NCBI GenBank assembly: GCA_035352715.1
Contig: DAOPYE010000037.1
Coordinates: 1 to 22,205, forward strand
Source: DAOPYE01 sp035352715
Lineage (GTDB): Bacteria; Acidobacteriota; Holophagae; Holophagales; Holophagaceae
Direction: 5' to 3'
Length of the DNA: 22,205 bases
The number at the start of each line of letters is the position of its first letter. The first letter of the stretch is position 1. Below are positions 7,619-14,199 of this stretch, piece after piece. The notes beneath the pieces were generated by a model. It did no database searches. It was not told the DNA's origin and saw nothing but the letters and a program-made list of their open reading frames with translations. Both the position numbers and the translations under genes were made by a program.

Positions 7619-9241
7619 TCAGCTTTTCTTCTTGAAGGGGCGCGAAGCCTGAATCCCATCACGGTGCTTGGCGGGCCCATCCTTGCGCGGCCCGCCCTGG
7701 AATTTCGGGCGGTCTTCGCCTTTCGGGCTGCGGGTCGTTCGCTCGTAGGGCTTCTTCGCGTAGGGTCGGCCTTCAGCGGGGGCTTCGGACTTGTCCTGAC
7801 CCTGGCTGGGCGAGAAGGGTTTGGGCGTCCAGCCCTGGCGCTCGCCGGGGCGGGGAGCGAAGGGCTTGCGCTCGCCTGGCTTCCGATCACTGGATTTGCG
7901 ATCAAAGGGCTTGCGGTCGAATGAGCGGCTCTCGGCCTTGGGCGTGTCGGGAATATCGAAACCGGCGTGGGCCTCGTCCTCGATCATGGAAAGCAGGGCG
8001 GAGACCAGCGCAACGGGATCGCGTTGCGCCAGCATGGATTCCGCCAGCTGGGTGAAGGTGGGCCCTTCCTGGTTCGCGATGTGCTCGGTCAGGCGCAGGC
8101 TTCTGGCAGCGCGGATCTCTTCCTGCGTGGGTACGGAGCGCCACTCCAGCTTCAATCCGCCACGGCGGCCCCAGGCCAGGAGAATGCGCGATTCCTTGAA
8201 GTTCACCAGGGCCAGCGAGGTGCCCTTGGCGCCCGCGCGGCCCGTGCGGCCGGAGCGATGGATGTAGTTCTCGAACTGGGTCGGAATCCCCACATGGACC
8301 ACCAGAGGCATGGCTTCGACATCGATGCCGCGCGCGGCCACATCCGTGGCTACGAGATAGCGAAGCTTGCCTTCCTTGAAGCTGCTCATGATGCGGTTGC
8401 GGGCCCCCTGATTGAGGTCTCCGTGCAGGTAGTCCGCCGAAAGCCCCGCGTTGCGAAGGGCGGTGGCGACTTCCTCCGTCTGCTGCTTCATCTTGGTGAA
8501 GATCAGCGCGGCGCTGGGCTCTTCCAGCAGCAGGAAGTTCACGAGGGCCTTGACCTGCAGATGATCGGCCACTAGGCAAGGCGTGTGGGCGATATCGGCG
8601 TGCTGGGCGGCGCTGCCGGCTTCCGTGAGCTGGATGCGGCACGGATCCTTCAGGAACCGCTTGGCGAGACTGGCGATGGGGGCGGGCAGGGTGGCCGAAA
8701 ACAGGTAGGTCTGCGGCCCTTCCGGCACATCGGTGAGGATCTTTTCCACGTCCTCGATGAACCCCATGTTCAGCATCTCGTCGCACTCATCGAGCACGAC
8801 CATGGAGACTTTCGTGAGATCCAGCGTGCCCCGATTCAGATGATCCTGAACGCGGCCGGGCGTGCCCACGATGATGTCCACGCCGTAGTGCAGGGCCTTC
8901 AATTGGGGGACGTAGCTCATGCCGCCCACAAGCTGGGCGATGGCGAGGTTGGGCTTGACGCTCTGAAGCTCGGCGGCGACCTGCTGGGCCAGTTCCCGGG
9001 TCGGCGTCAGGACAAGGGCCTGTGGGGGCTGCCGGCCATCTTTCAGGCGATGCATCAACGGCAGGCCGAAGGCTAGGGTCTTGCCGCTGCCGGTGCGGCT
9101 TTGCACCAGCAGATCACGGCCTTCCAAGCCCGGCTGAAAACACTCTGCCTGCACGGCGGTCGGAGAGGTGAACCCGCGCTTCTCCAGGGCGGAGAGAAAG
9201 GGTTCCGAGCAGCCCAAGGCTGCGAAGGTGGTGGTATTCAA
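7619..9241 (-). CDS. DEAD-box ATP-dependent RNA helicase with DECD motif II and basic tail
   Basis: A 540-residue cytoplasmic RNA helicase for RNA or ribosome remodelling. Superfamily-2 motifs appear in order: Q motif (FAALGCSEPFLSAL..SPTAVQ), motif I SRTGSGKT (48-55), Ia PTRELAQQ, Ib TPGR, motif II DECD (151-154), III SAT (182-184), V ATDVAARGID and VI HRSGRTGR. Residues about 430-540 are a disordered, Lys/Arg/Pro-rich tail with repeated DRKP/ERKP units, probably binding RNA; the tail is why it is longer than the about 400-residue core. Motif II reads DECD rather than DEAD. The start is a TTG: it is preceded by AGGAG with five bases between, and gives MNTTTFAALG directly before the Q motif. 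The exact subgroup (RhlE, CsdA/DeaD, CshA) is not decided. Confidence 0.95.
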   Translation of the reverse strand: MNTTTFAALGCSEPFLSALEKRGFTSPTAVQAECFQPGLEGRDLLVQSRTGSGKTLAFGLPLMHRLKDGRQPPQALVLTPTRELAQQVAAELQSVKPNLAIAQLVGGMSYVPQLKALHYGVDIIVGTPGRVQDHLNRGTLDLTKVSMVVLDECDEMLNMGFIEDVEKILTDVPEGPQTYLFSATLPAPIASLAKRFLKDPCRIQLTEAGSAAQHADIAHTPCLVADHLQVKALVNFLLLEEPSAALIFTKMKQQTEEVATALRNAGLSADYLHGDLNQGARNRIMSSFKEGKLRYLVATDVAARGIDVEAMPLVVHVGIPTQFENYIHRSGRTGRAGAKGTSLALVNFKESRILLAWGRRGGLKLEWRSVPTQEEIRAARSLRLTEHIANQEGPTFTQLAESMLAQRDPVALVSALLSMIEDEAHAGFDIPDTPKAESRSFDRKPFDRKSSDRKPGERKPFAPRPGERQGWTPKPFSPSQGQDKSEAPAEGRPYAKKPYERTTRSPKGEDRPKFQGGPRKDGPAKHRDGIQASRPFKKKS

Positions 9242-9246
9242 GTTGG

Positions 9247-9251
9247 CTCCT
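9247..9251 (-). promoter_or_regulatory. Ribosome binding site that supports a TTG start for the helicase
   Basis: On the minus strand AGGAG stands five bases before TTG at 9241. No in-frame ATG lies between here and the Q motif, which fixes the unusual start codon. Confidence 0.7.
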
Positions 9252-9331
9252 GGGGCGCTCGCCGGAACGAAGAGGCAACGAACACCTGCCGGATCTGGCC
9301 CAAACCATCAGATTCTCACGAAAGCCCTGTC

Positions 9332-9359
9332 GTGACGAGGAAAAAACTCAGCATAGAAT
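9332..9359 (+). promoter_or_regulatory. Candidate sigma70-type promoter of the sixA operon, implying a near-leaderless mRNA
   Basis: GTGACG (9332-9337), a 16-bp spacer and TAGAAT (9354-9359) resemble a -35/-10 pair, with four and five matches to consensus. The sixA ATG (9367) begins only eight bases after the -10 box, so a normal start site would leave almost no leader, and no Shine-Dalgarno sequence is present. An inverted repeat TCACGA-8-TCGTGA (9316-9335) overlaps the -35 box and could be an operator. Confidence 0.4.
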
Positions 9360-9366
9360 CAATCAC

Positions 9367-9843
9367 ATGATCACGATTCTTATCATCCGACATGGGATCG
9401 CCGAGGATGGCTTCGGCCCCGATGCCGATCGAGCGCTGACGGCCCAGGGTTGGGAACGCACGCGGGCCGCCATGAAAGGACTGCTGAAGCGAGGCTACGC
9501 GCCCACCCAAGGCATTAGCAGCCCCTATCGCAGGGCCGCCGAAACCCTGGTGTGCCTGCGGGAAGCGGCCCAGGAAGCGTTTCCCGTGGGCTATTGGGAT
9601 GGCTTGCGCCCAGGGGGTTCTCCCGCCAAGGCCGAGGATTGGCTGCGTGCCCAGATCGCCGAGCTTGCGCCCGGGGATGTGCTCGCGCTGATCAGCCATC
9701 AGCCGTTTCTGGGAGAGTTCATCCATCGGCTGACGAGGCGCCATATCGAGGTGAAAAAGGCCAGTTGCACGGTGATCCATTGGAATGGCCAGGACTTCGA
9801 ATACGCCGGGCATTTCGCTCCCGCTGAACTCCGGGGCGAATGA
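9367..9843 (+). CDS. sixA: SixA-type phosphohistidine phosphatase (histidine phosphatase superfamily)
   Basis: A 158-residue single-domain protein. The catalytic RHG of the superfamily is at residues 8-10 (ILIIRHGIAED), followed by DRALTAQGWERTR and SSPYRRAAETL, the second conserved arginine region of the SixA group. A late His in LISHQPFLGEF fits the second active-site histidine. SixA proteins remove phosphate from histidine-phosphotransfer domains or from phosphocarrier proteins; the target here is unknown. Length fits SixA (about 160). The stop overlaps the start of the alpha/beta hydrolase gene by four bases (ATGA), so the two are co-translated. The start has no ribosome site, only a -10-like box just upstream. 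Confidence 0.85.
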   Translation: MITILIIRHGIAEDGFGPDADRALTAQGWERTRAAMKGLLKRGYAPTQGISSPYRRAAETLVCLREAAQEAFPVGYWDGLRPGGSPAKAEDWLRAQIAELAPGDVLALISHQPFLGEFIHRLTRRHIEVKKASCTVIHWNGQDFEYAGHFAPAELRGE

Positions 9844-10688
9844 TGCGCCGCCATGCGCCCACCTTCGTCACCCTTTTGGGCGGCTTGAAGCTGCACTACC
9901 GCATCCAGGGGACCCCCGGCGCCCCGTGGATGGTGATGCTCAACGGCCTGTTGAGCGACACCACCATGTGGGCGGGCGTGATCCCAGGGCTTTCGGACCA
10001 CTTCCGGATTCTCACACTGGATGGAAGGGGCCAAGGCAAATCCGATGTTCCATCAGGCGAGCCCTACACGCCGGGATTGCTGGCGGAGGACGCCTGGGAA
10101 GTCTTCAACCTGCTGGGGATTGAACGCCCCTGGCTCGTGGGGCTCTCCAACGGCAGCAACGTGGCGCTTGAACTGCTTGCGGCCCATCCGGGAGCCTTCG
10201 CGGGGGGAGTGCTCATCAGTTCCGTGCCCCACATCGATTTCACCATCGGCTTGCGCATTCAACACTGGATCCACTGTCTGGATACGGGCGGTCTGCTGAT
10301 GCAATTCGACGCCGTGGCGCCCTACCTCTGGGGCGACGCCTTCCTGCAAAAACGCTACGCGGTGCTGAGGGCGTTCAACCAGGTGGTGATGGGGCAAAAA
10401 CCTCGGGAGGACTCCGAAGATCCACACCTGGGCCTTCGCCATCAGGTGCTGGGGATCCTTGGCTGGGATATCCGAACCCGCTTGGACGCGGTTCAGGTGC
10501 CGCTGCTGCTGCTGGCCGGGGCGGAGGACCTGCTGACGCCTCCGTGGAAATGCCTGGAGACAGCCAAGCTCATTCCTTCGGCTCGCTTTGAGGTGATTCC
10601 AGGCGTGGGGCACTCCTATCCCGTTGAGACGCCCAAGGCTTGCGCGGACCGCATCCTGGAATTTGTGACGCAAATCGCACGGAACTAA
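9840..10688 (+). CDS. Alpha/beta hydrolase
   Basis: A 282-residue alpha/beta-fold hydrolase. The nucleophile elbow is GLSNGSNVA, the probable acid is Asp in LLLAGAEDLLTPP, and the probable base is His in IPGVGHSYP. The strand-turn DGRGQGKSD is typical of the PcaD/haloalkane-dehalogenase-like branch, but substrate cannot be named from sequence. No signal peptide is seen, so it should be cytoplasmic. The ATG overlaps the sixA stop (ATGA); a second ATG three bases later is possible. It ends 84 bp before rho, with a -10-like box in that gap. Confidence 0.9.
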   Translation: MMRRHAPTFVTLLGGLKLHYRIQGTPGAPWMVMLNGLLSDTTMWAGVIPGLSDHFRILTLDGRGQGKSDVPSGEPYTPGLLAEDAWEVFNLLGIERPWLVGLSNGSNVALELLAAHPGAFAGGVLISSVPHIDFTIGLRIQHWIHCLDTGGLLMQFDAVAPYLWGDAFLQKRYAVLRAFNQVVMGQKPREDSEDPHLGLRHQVLGILGWDIRTRLDAVQVPLLLLAGAEDLLTPPWKCLETAKLIPSARFEVIPGVGHSYPVETPKACADRILEFVTQIARN

Positions 10689-10699
10689 AGCCCTCCTGG

Positions 10700-10725
10700 T
10701 TGCCCTGCCGATTCTGCTGCATAAT
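10700..10725 (+). promoter_or_regulatory. Candidate promoter of rho
   Basis: CATAAT (10720-10725) resembles a -10 box and is preceded by TG at 10718-10719, in an otherwise GC-rich gap. TTGCCC (10700-10705) is a possible -35 box, but the 14-bp spacer is short. The leader to the rho ATG would be about 40 bases. Confidence 0.35.
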
Positions 10726-10772
10726 TACGTTCATACCTGCCAGCGGTACTTGTCCCCATGTATGGGAGTTCT

Positions 10773-12065
10773 ATGTCAGTTGAAACCGTTTCGTCCGCCG
10801 TTCTCAGCCTTCAGGAGCTGAAGGAGCTTTCCATCGGTCGACTGGCGGAACTGGCAAAGGCCTATGCGATCGAGAGCCCGCTCTCCATGCGCAAGCAGGA
10901 ATTGATCTTCCGCCTGCTGGAAGCTCAGGCCGAAAAGGCCGGGCTCTTCTTTGTGGAAGGCGTTCTGGAAGTGCTTCCCGAAGGATTTGGCTTCCTTCGC
11001 GCACCTGAGCACAACTACATCGCCGGTTCCGATGATGTCTACGTATCCCCCAGCCAGATCCGCAAGTTCAATCTGAGATCCGGCGACACCCTTTCCGGCA
11101 TGATTCGTCCCCCCAAGAACGAAGAGAAGTTCTTCGCGATGCTGCGGATCGACGCCATCAATTTTGATCCTCCCCAGGTCGCGGCGGATCGCATCGGTTT
11201 CGATAACCTCGTGCCGCTGTACCCCACGGCCATGCTCAAGATGGAGCGGGATCCACAGGAACTCTCGACCCGCGTCATGGATCTGATGACTCCTTTGGGC
11301 AAGGGACAGCGCGCGCTCATCGTTGCGCCGCCCCGCACCGGCAAGACGGTGCTGCTGCAGAACATCGCTAATAGCATCACGAACAACCACCCGGAAGTCT
11401 TCCTGATCGTTCTGCTCATCGACGAGCGCCCGGAAGAAGTCACGGACATGGAACGCCATGTGAAGGGCGAGGTCGTCTCCAGCACCTTCGACGAGCCCGC
11501 CACGCGGCACGTTCAGGTCGCCGAGATGGTCATCGAGAAGGCCAAGCGTCTGGTGGAGCACAAAAAGGACGTCGTGATTCTGCTGGATTCCATCACCCGC
11601 CTCGCGCGGGCCTACAACACGGTGGTTCCGCCTTCCGGCAAGGTCCTTTCGGGCGGTGTGGATTCCAACGCCCTGCAGCGCCCCAAGCGGTTTTTCGGCG
11701 CGGCCCGGAACATCGAGGATGGCGGCAGCCTGACCATCATCGCCACGGCCCTGATCGAGACGGGCAGCCGCATGGACGACGTGATCTTCGAGGAATTCAA
11801 GGGCACGGGCAACAGCGAGATCGTGCTGGATCGCAAGCTCAGCGATAAGCGCGTCTTCCCCGCGATGGACATCCAGAAGTCCGGCACGCGCAAGGAGGAT
11901 CTGCTCATTGACGCCGCGAAGCTCCAGAAGATCTGGGTGTTGCGCAAGATCCTTTCGGCCTCGGGTCCCGTGGAGAGCATGGAACTGTTGCTGGATCGGC
12001 TCAGCAAGACGAAGAGCAACGACGAGTTCCTGGCCAACCTGCAGGATACGGGCGGCAGGCGCTGA
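10773..12065 (+). CDS. rho: Transcription termination factor Rho
   Basis: A 430-residue hexameric RNA helicase that ends transcription of untranslated RNA. The N-terminal Rho-N helical part (LKELSIGRLAELAKAYAIES) is followed by the cold-shock-like RNA-binding fold (VEGVLEVLPEGFGFLR), the Walker A loop APPRTGKT (about 185-192), the Walker B region VVILLDSITRLARAYN, and the Q/R-loop motifs GGVDSNALQRPKRFFGAARN and EFKGTGNSEIVLDRKL. Length is usual and all catalytic regions are present. The ATG at 10773 is preferred because GGGAG lies four bases before it; an in-frame ATG at 10758 has no ribosome site. A CHMI-type isomerase gene follows after 28 bp and is probably on the same transcript. Confidence 0.98.
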   Translation: MSVETVSSAVLSLQELKELSIGRLAELAKAYAIESPLSMRKQELIFRLLEAQAEKAGLFFVEGVLEVLPEGFGFLRAPEHNYIAGSDDVYVSPSQIRKFNLRSGDTLSGMIRPPKNEEKFFAMLRIDAINFDPPQVAADRIGFDNLVPLYPTAMLKMERDPQELSTRVMDLMTPLGKGQRALIVAPPRTGKTVLLQNIANSITNNHPEVFLIVLLIDERPEEVTDMERHVKGEVVSSTFDEPATRHVQVAEMVIEKAKRLVEHKKDVVILLDSITRLARAYNTVVPPSGKVLSGGVDSNALQRPKRFFGAARNIEDGGSLTIIATALIETGSRMDDVIFEEFKGTGNSEIVLDRKLSDKRVFPAMDIQKSGTRKEDLLIDAAKLQKIWVLRKILSASGPVESMELLLDRLSKTKSNDEFLANLQDTGGRR

Positions 12066-12093
12066 AACCTTCTTGCAGGGCGAGGTGATCCGG

Positions 12094-12465
12094 ATGCCGC
12101 ACGCCATTCTGGAATACACCGAGAACATCCTGGATGATGCGGACTTCGTCCACTTGTTCGAACGCTTGCACGCGATGCTGGTGGAGACGGGCGGCTGCAA
12201 CCCCGACGAGATGCGCAGCCGGGCGCAGCGCCTGGATCACTACCGCATGGGCAACGGTGATGAGCGCAACGCTTTCGCCCATCTGACGATCAAGCTCCAG
12301 CAGGGGCGTCCTGAAGACCTCTTGGCGCGGATGGGGCAGGCGGCGCTCGAATTGCTGAAAGAGCATTTCATCCAGTCGCTCGACGAGCAGCGGTGCGATC
12401 TGACGGTTGAGATTCAGGAAATCCCGCGTCACTGCTACTTCAAGGTGAGCAGCGCCGGGAATTGA
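12094..12465 (+). CDS. 5-carboxymethyl-2-hydroxymuconate delta-isomerase (CHMI) family protein
   Basis: A 123-residue member of the tautomerase superfamily. After removal of Met1 the protein starts with Pro1 (PHAILEYTENI), the general base of this superfamily. It lines up from memory with E. coli HpaF over its whole length: the shared features include MPH.I.E..NI, LF at 20-21, TG, RSR with Arg40, D47, M51, and GR with Arg71; Arg40 and Arg71 are the residues I recall as active in CHMI. HpaF isomerises 5-carboxymethyl-2-hydroxymuconate in homoprotocatechuate breakdown. No other gene of that pathway is in the window, so the true substrate is open. GAGGTG (12082-12087) is a good ribosome site six bases before the ATG. 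It follows rho by 28 bp. Confidence 0.88.
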   Translation: MPHAILEYTENILDDADFVHLFERLHAMLVETGGCNPDEMRSRAQRLDHYRMGNGDERNAFAHLTIKLQQGRPEDLLARMGQAALELLKEHFIQSLDEQRCDLTVEIQEIPRHCYFKVSSAGN

Positions 12466-12547
12466 GGGCCACCCAATTTGGGGAATGGACCTGATGTGGG
12501 GATGGAACCCTTGCTTGGGTTGCATCGCGGGAAGTTTCGAGTCTGGA

Positions 12548-12575
12548 TTGCTATGTTTTTTGTAGCTGCTATTGT
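12548..12575 (+). promoter_or_regulatory. Candidate promoter of the small tautomerase gene
   Basis: TTGCTA (12548-12553), 16 bp, TATTGT (12570-12575): each box matches consensus at four positions. It lies in the only clearly AT-rich patch of this gap (about 12540-12582) and would give a leader of about 85 bases. Confidence 0.3.
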
Positions 12576-12666
12576 TTTGATAGCGCGCTGCGTTGAACAC
12601 CCATTCTGTTCGATCCGACAGCCCTGGCCAGCCGAAGGATCGAGACATTCCAGGCAGGAGGAAACC

Positions 12667-12867
12667 ATGCCCGTCATCACCATCGCCATGCATCCCGTTC
12701 CTTGTGACACCAAGAAGGCGCTGATCTCGACCATCACACGTTCGGCCGCCGAGGTTGCCAAGGTTCCTGAATCCGCGTTCATCGTTCTGGTGAACGAGCT
12801 TCCCGAAGAAGCCATTGGCATCGGAGGCCGGACCTTGAAGGAGATCAAGGCGGTTCCGTCGGCCTAG
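12667..12867 (+). CDS. 4-oxalocrotonate tautomerase-like small tautomerase
   Basis: A 66-residue protein that starts, after Met1, with Pro1-Val-Ile-Thr-Ile and ends with the family's EAIGIGGR turn. The size is that of 4-OT subunits, which assemble as hexamers. A very good ribosome site (AGGAGG, 12656-12661) fixes the start and leaves Pro exposed at the N-terminus. Compared from memory with 4-OT of Pseudomonas putida, Arg11 is replaced by a Pro/Val stretch (HPVPCD) and Arg39 by Ile, so the classic oxalocrotonate substrate is unlikely. A Cys at position 12 after Met removal is unusual. It is followed by a strong inverted repeat and an HxlR regulator, and is preceded by the CHMI-like gene 201 bp upstream. 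Confidence 0.82.
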   Translation: MPVITIAMHPVPCDTKKALISTITRSAAEVAKVPESAFIVLVNELPEEAIGIGGRTLKEIKAVPSA

Positions 12868-12887
12868 CCCGGAGCCCGTTGTTTCAA

Positions 12888-12929
12888 CCACGGCGCGGCG
12901 CTGCTAGATTCGTTCTTGCCGCGCCGTGG
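12888..12929. promoter_or_regulatory. 12-bp perfect inverted repeat: terminator of the tautomerase gene or operator of the HxlR gene
   Basis: CCACGGCGCGGC (12888-12899) pairs fully with GCCGCGCCGTGG (12918-12929) around an 18-base loop. It lies 20 bp after the tautomerase stop and only GTTTGG follows, so a terminator reading is possible though the T run is poor. The loop contains TAGATT (12905-12910), a -10-like hexamer 50 bp before the regulator start, so an operator straddling the regulator's own promoter is the alternative. Confidence 0.5.
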
Positions 12930-12959
12930 GTTTGGAGCCTGCTCGCGATCGCTTGATTC

Positions 12960-13376
12960 ATGGTTCCAATTCGTCTCCGGCCCTTCATGTCCATTCCGAT
13001 CCCAGGCAATCCTGTCCGTGGTTCCCAATCCGGTGCGCCCATCATGGCGCTCTTCGATCTGCTGGGACGGCGATGGGCCATGGGCATTCTCTGGCAGCTC
13101 AGCGACGGCCCTGCCACGTTTCGAGCCATTCAAGCCGCGTGCGAATCCATCTCTCCAGCCATCCTCAATACTCGGCTGAAGGATTTGCGAGAGGCGCGAC
13201 TCGTTGTGCACGAGGGTGATGGCTATCAGTTGACTGCGCTGGGGCGTGAGCTGCACCAATTGCTCAAACCCTTCGGCAAGTGGTCATTTGATTGGGCCAG
13301 CATCGTCGCACCCGAGCAGGCCCAGCAATGGAAGGCCCAGAAGGCTCGAAAGATCCAGGCCCGTACCGGAAAGTGA
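12960..13376 (+). CDS. HxlR-family winged-helix transcriptional regulator
   Basis: A protein of up to 138 residues with the HxlR-type winged helix: MALFDLLGRRWAMGILWQLSDGPATFRAI, then ESISPAILNTRLKDLREARLV (recognition helix) and a wing ending in GYQLTALGREL. HxlR proteins act as DNA-binding dimers, often next to the genes they control and often responsive to quinones or aldehydes. The Cys usually found just before the first helix (CPV...) is Ala here (GAPIMAL), while another Cys occurs in IQAACESIS. The start is uncertain: ATG codons at 12960, 12987 and 13044 are in frame and none has a ribosome site; the first is the longest open choice, 12987 gives a more usual length. The tautomerase gene just upstream is a plausible target. 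Confidence 0.85.
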   Translation: MVPIRLRPFMSIPIPGNPVRGSQSGAPIMALFDLLGRRWAMGILWQLSDGPATFRAIQAACESISPAILNTRLKDLREARLVVHEGDGYQLTALGRELHQLLKPFGKWSFDWASIVAPEQAQQWKAQKARKIQARTGK

Positions 13377-13440
13377 ACCGTACGTAGACGTGTTTGGAAG
13401 CGATGGGCGCTCAGGCGGGTTCGCCGTCGCCTCGTTCTGC

Positions 13441-14139
13441 CTAGTCGTCTGTTGCGCGGTCGTCTGTGAAATCTTCGCTGGCTGGGAAGGGGGCCCAGGC
13501 GCGGGTCATGCGCCGAAGGGGCGGGTGCTTCATGCGGGAAGCGGCGAGGATGCAGCTTTCTGCGCTCAGGATCCGGATCCAGGGAGCCGCCTGGCCCAGC
13601 ACCAGCGAGCAATCGGGGCGGGTAAATGTCTGATCCATGGCCAGCAGCACCTGCATGGCGAGGGGTTCGATCTCGCGCCAGCGGGAATGGACCAGGGCAT
13701 CGACGTGTGTGGGCATCAAGGGCGCCTGCACGAGCCCGCACAGGGGATCCAGGCAGAGTCGCGGGTGCTGCAGAAAACTCAGGATGACGCCCTGATCCCG
13801 GATTTTCCAGATATTGGGCCAGAGCGCCTTGGGCGCGCGGTAGGCGAAACTGCGCCGCTCGCCCAGGCTCATGCCTGTCCACAGGACTTGCAGCCGCCGT
13901 GTCGCCAGCGCCTGCGCCACGGGGTGCGCCGACGGATCCTCGGCGATGGCGGCGAGGGCTCGCCATGGCAGGCGGGATAGCAACGTTGATCGCAGCGCTT
14001 CCGGCGCCTTGCGGTGTTGGGCGATCCAGCGCAGAAGCAGGGGCCGGCGCTTCAGGTCCTCCAGGCTGGCCGCAGCCTCCAGCCACCCGCGCGGAGGCGC
14101 AGGATGGCGCAGCATCCGAAGGAAGCGCGGCCAGGGCAT
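13441..14139 (-). CDS. Uncharacterised helical protein, possibly HEAT-like repeats
   Basis: About 232 residues, no recognised domain, no signal peptide and no membrane span. It is rich in Leu, Ala, Arg and Trp and reads as repeated helix pairs (LSRLPWRALAAIAEDPSAH, MSLGERRSFAYRAPKALW, VILSFLQHPRLCLDPLCGLV, VHSRWREIEPLAMQVLLAM). The recurring pattern of a charged turn, paired helices and an N/H-P-R-L step is like HEAT-type proteins I recall as hypothetical in deltaproteobacteria and Acidobacteriota. The frame stays open far upstream, but that part overlaps the divergent gene at 14200 and reads as a shadow. The ATG at 14139 is chosen; GTG at 14163 is the alternative, and neither has a good ribosome site. 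It is convergent with the HxlR gene. Confidence 0.6.
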   Translation of the reverse strand: MPWPRFLRMLRHPAPPRGWLEAAASLEDLKRRPLLLRWIAQHRKAPEALRSTLLSRLPWRALAAIAEDPSAHPVAQALATRRLQVLWTGMSLGERRSFAYRAPKALWPNIWKIRDQGVILSFLQHPRLCLDPLCGLVQAPLMPTHVDALVHSRWREIEPLAMQVLLAMDQTFTRPDCSLVLGQAAPWIRILSAESCILAASRMKHPPLRRMTRAWAPFPASEDFTDDRATDD

Positions 14140-14199
14140 CTCTGGGGGTAGGGACCACTCCACGCAGGCATTCTGACCGGATTCGGGCACAATCCGGGA

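Noticed and set aside
12551..12666. An in-frame upstream extension of the small tautomerase with a membrane-like segment (MFFVAAIVLIARCV)
   Set aside because: The family needs an N-terminal Pro right after Met, and a strong AGGAGG stands before the ATG at 12667; the AT-rich stretch is better read as a promoter region.
13377..13440. Small hairpin AGGCG/CGCCT between the HxlR gene and the helical protein gene
   Set aside because: The stem has only five pairs and no T run on either strand, so it was not called a terminator.
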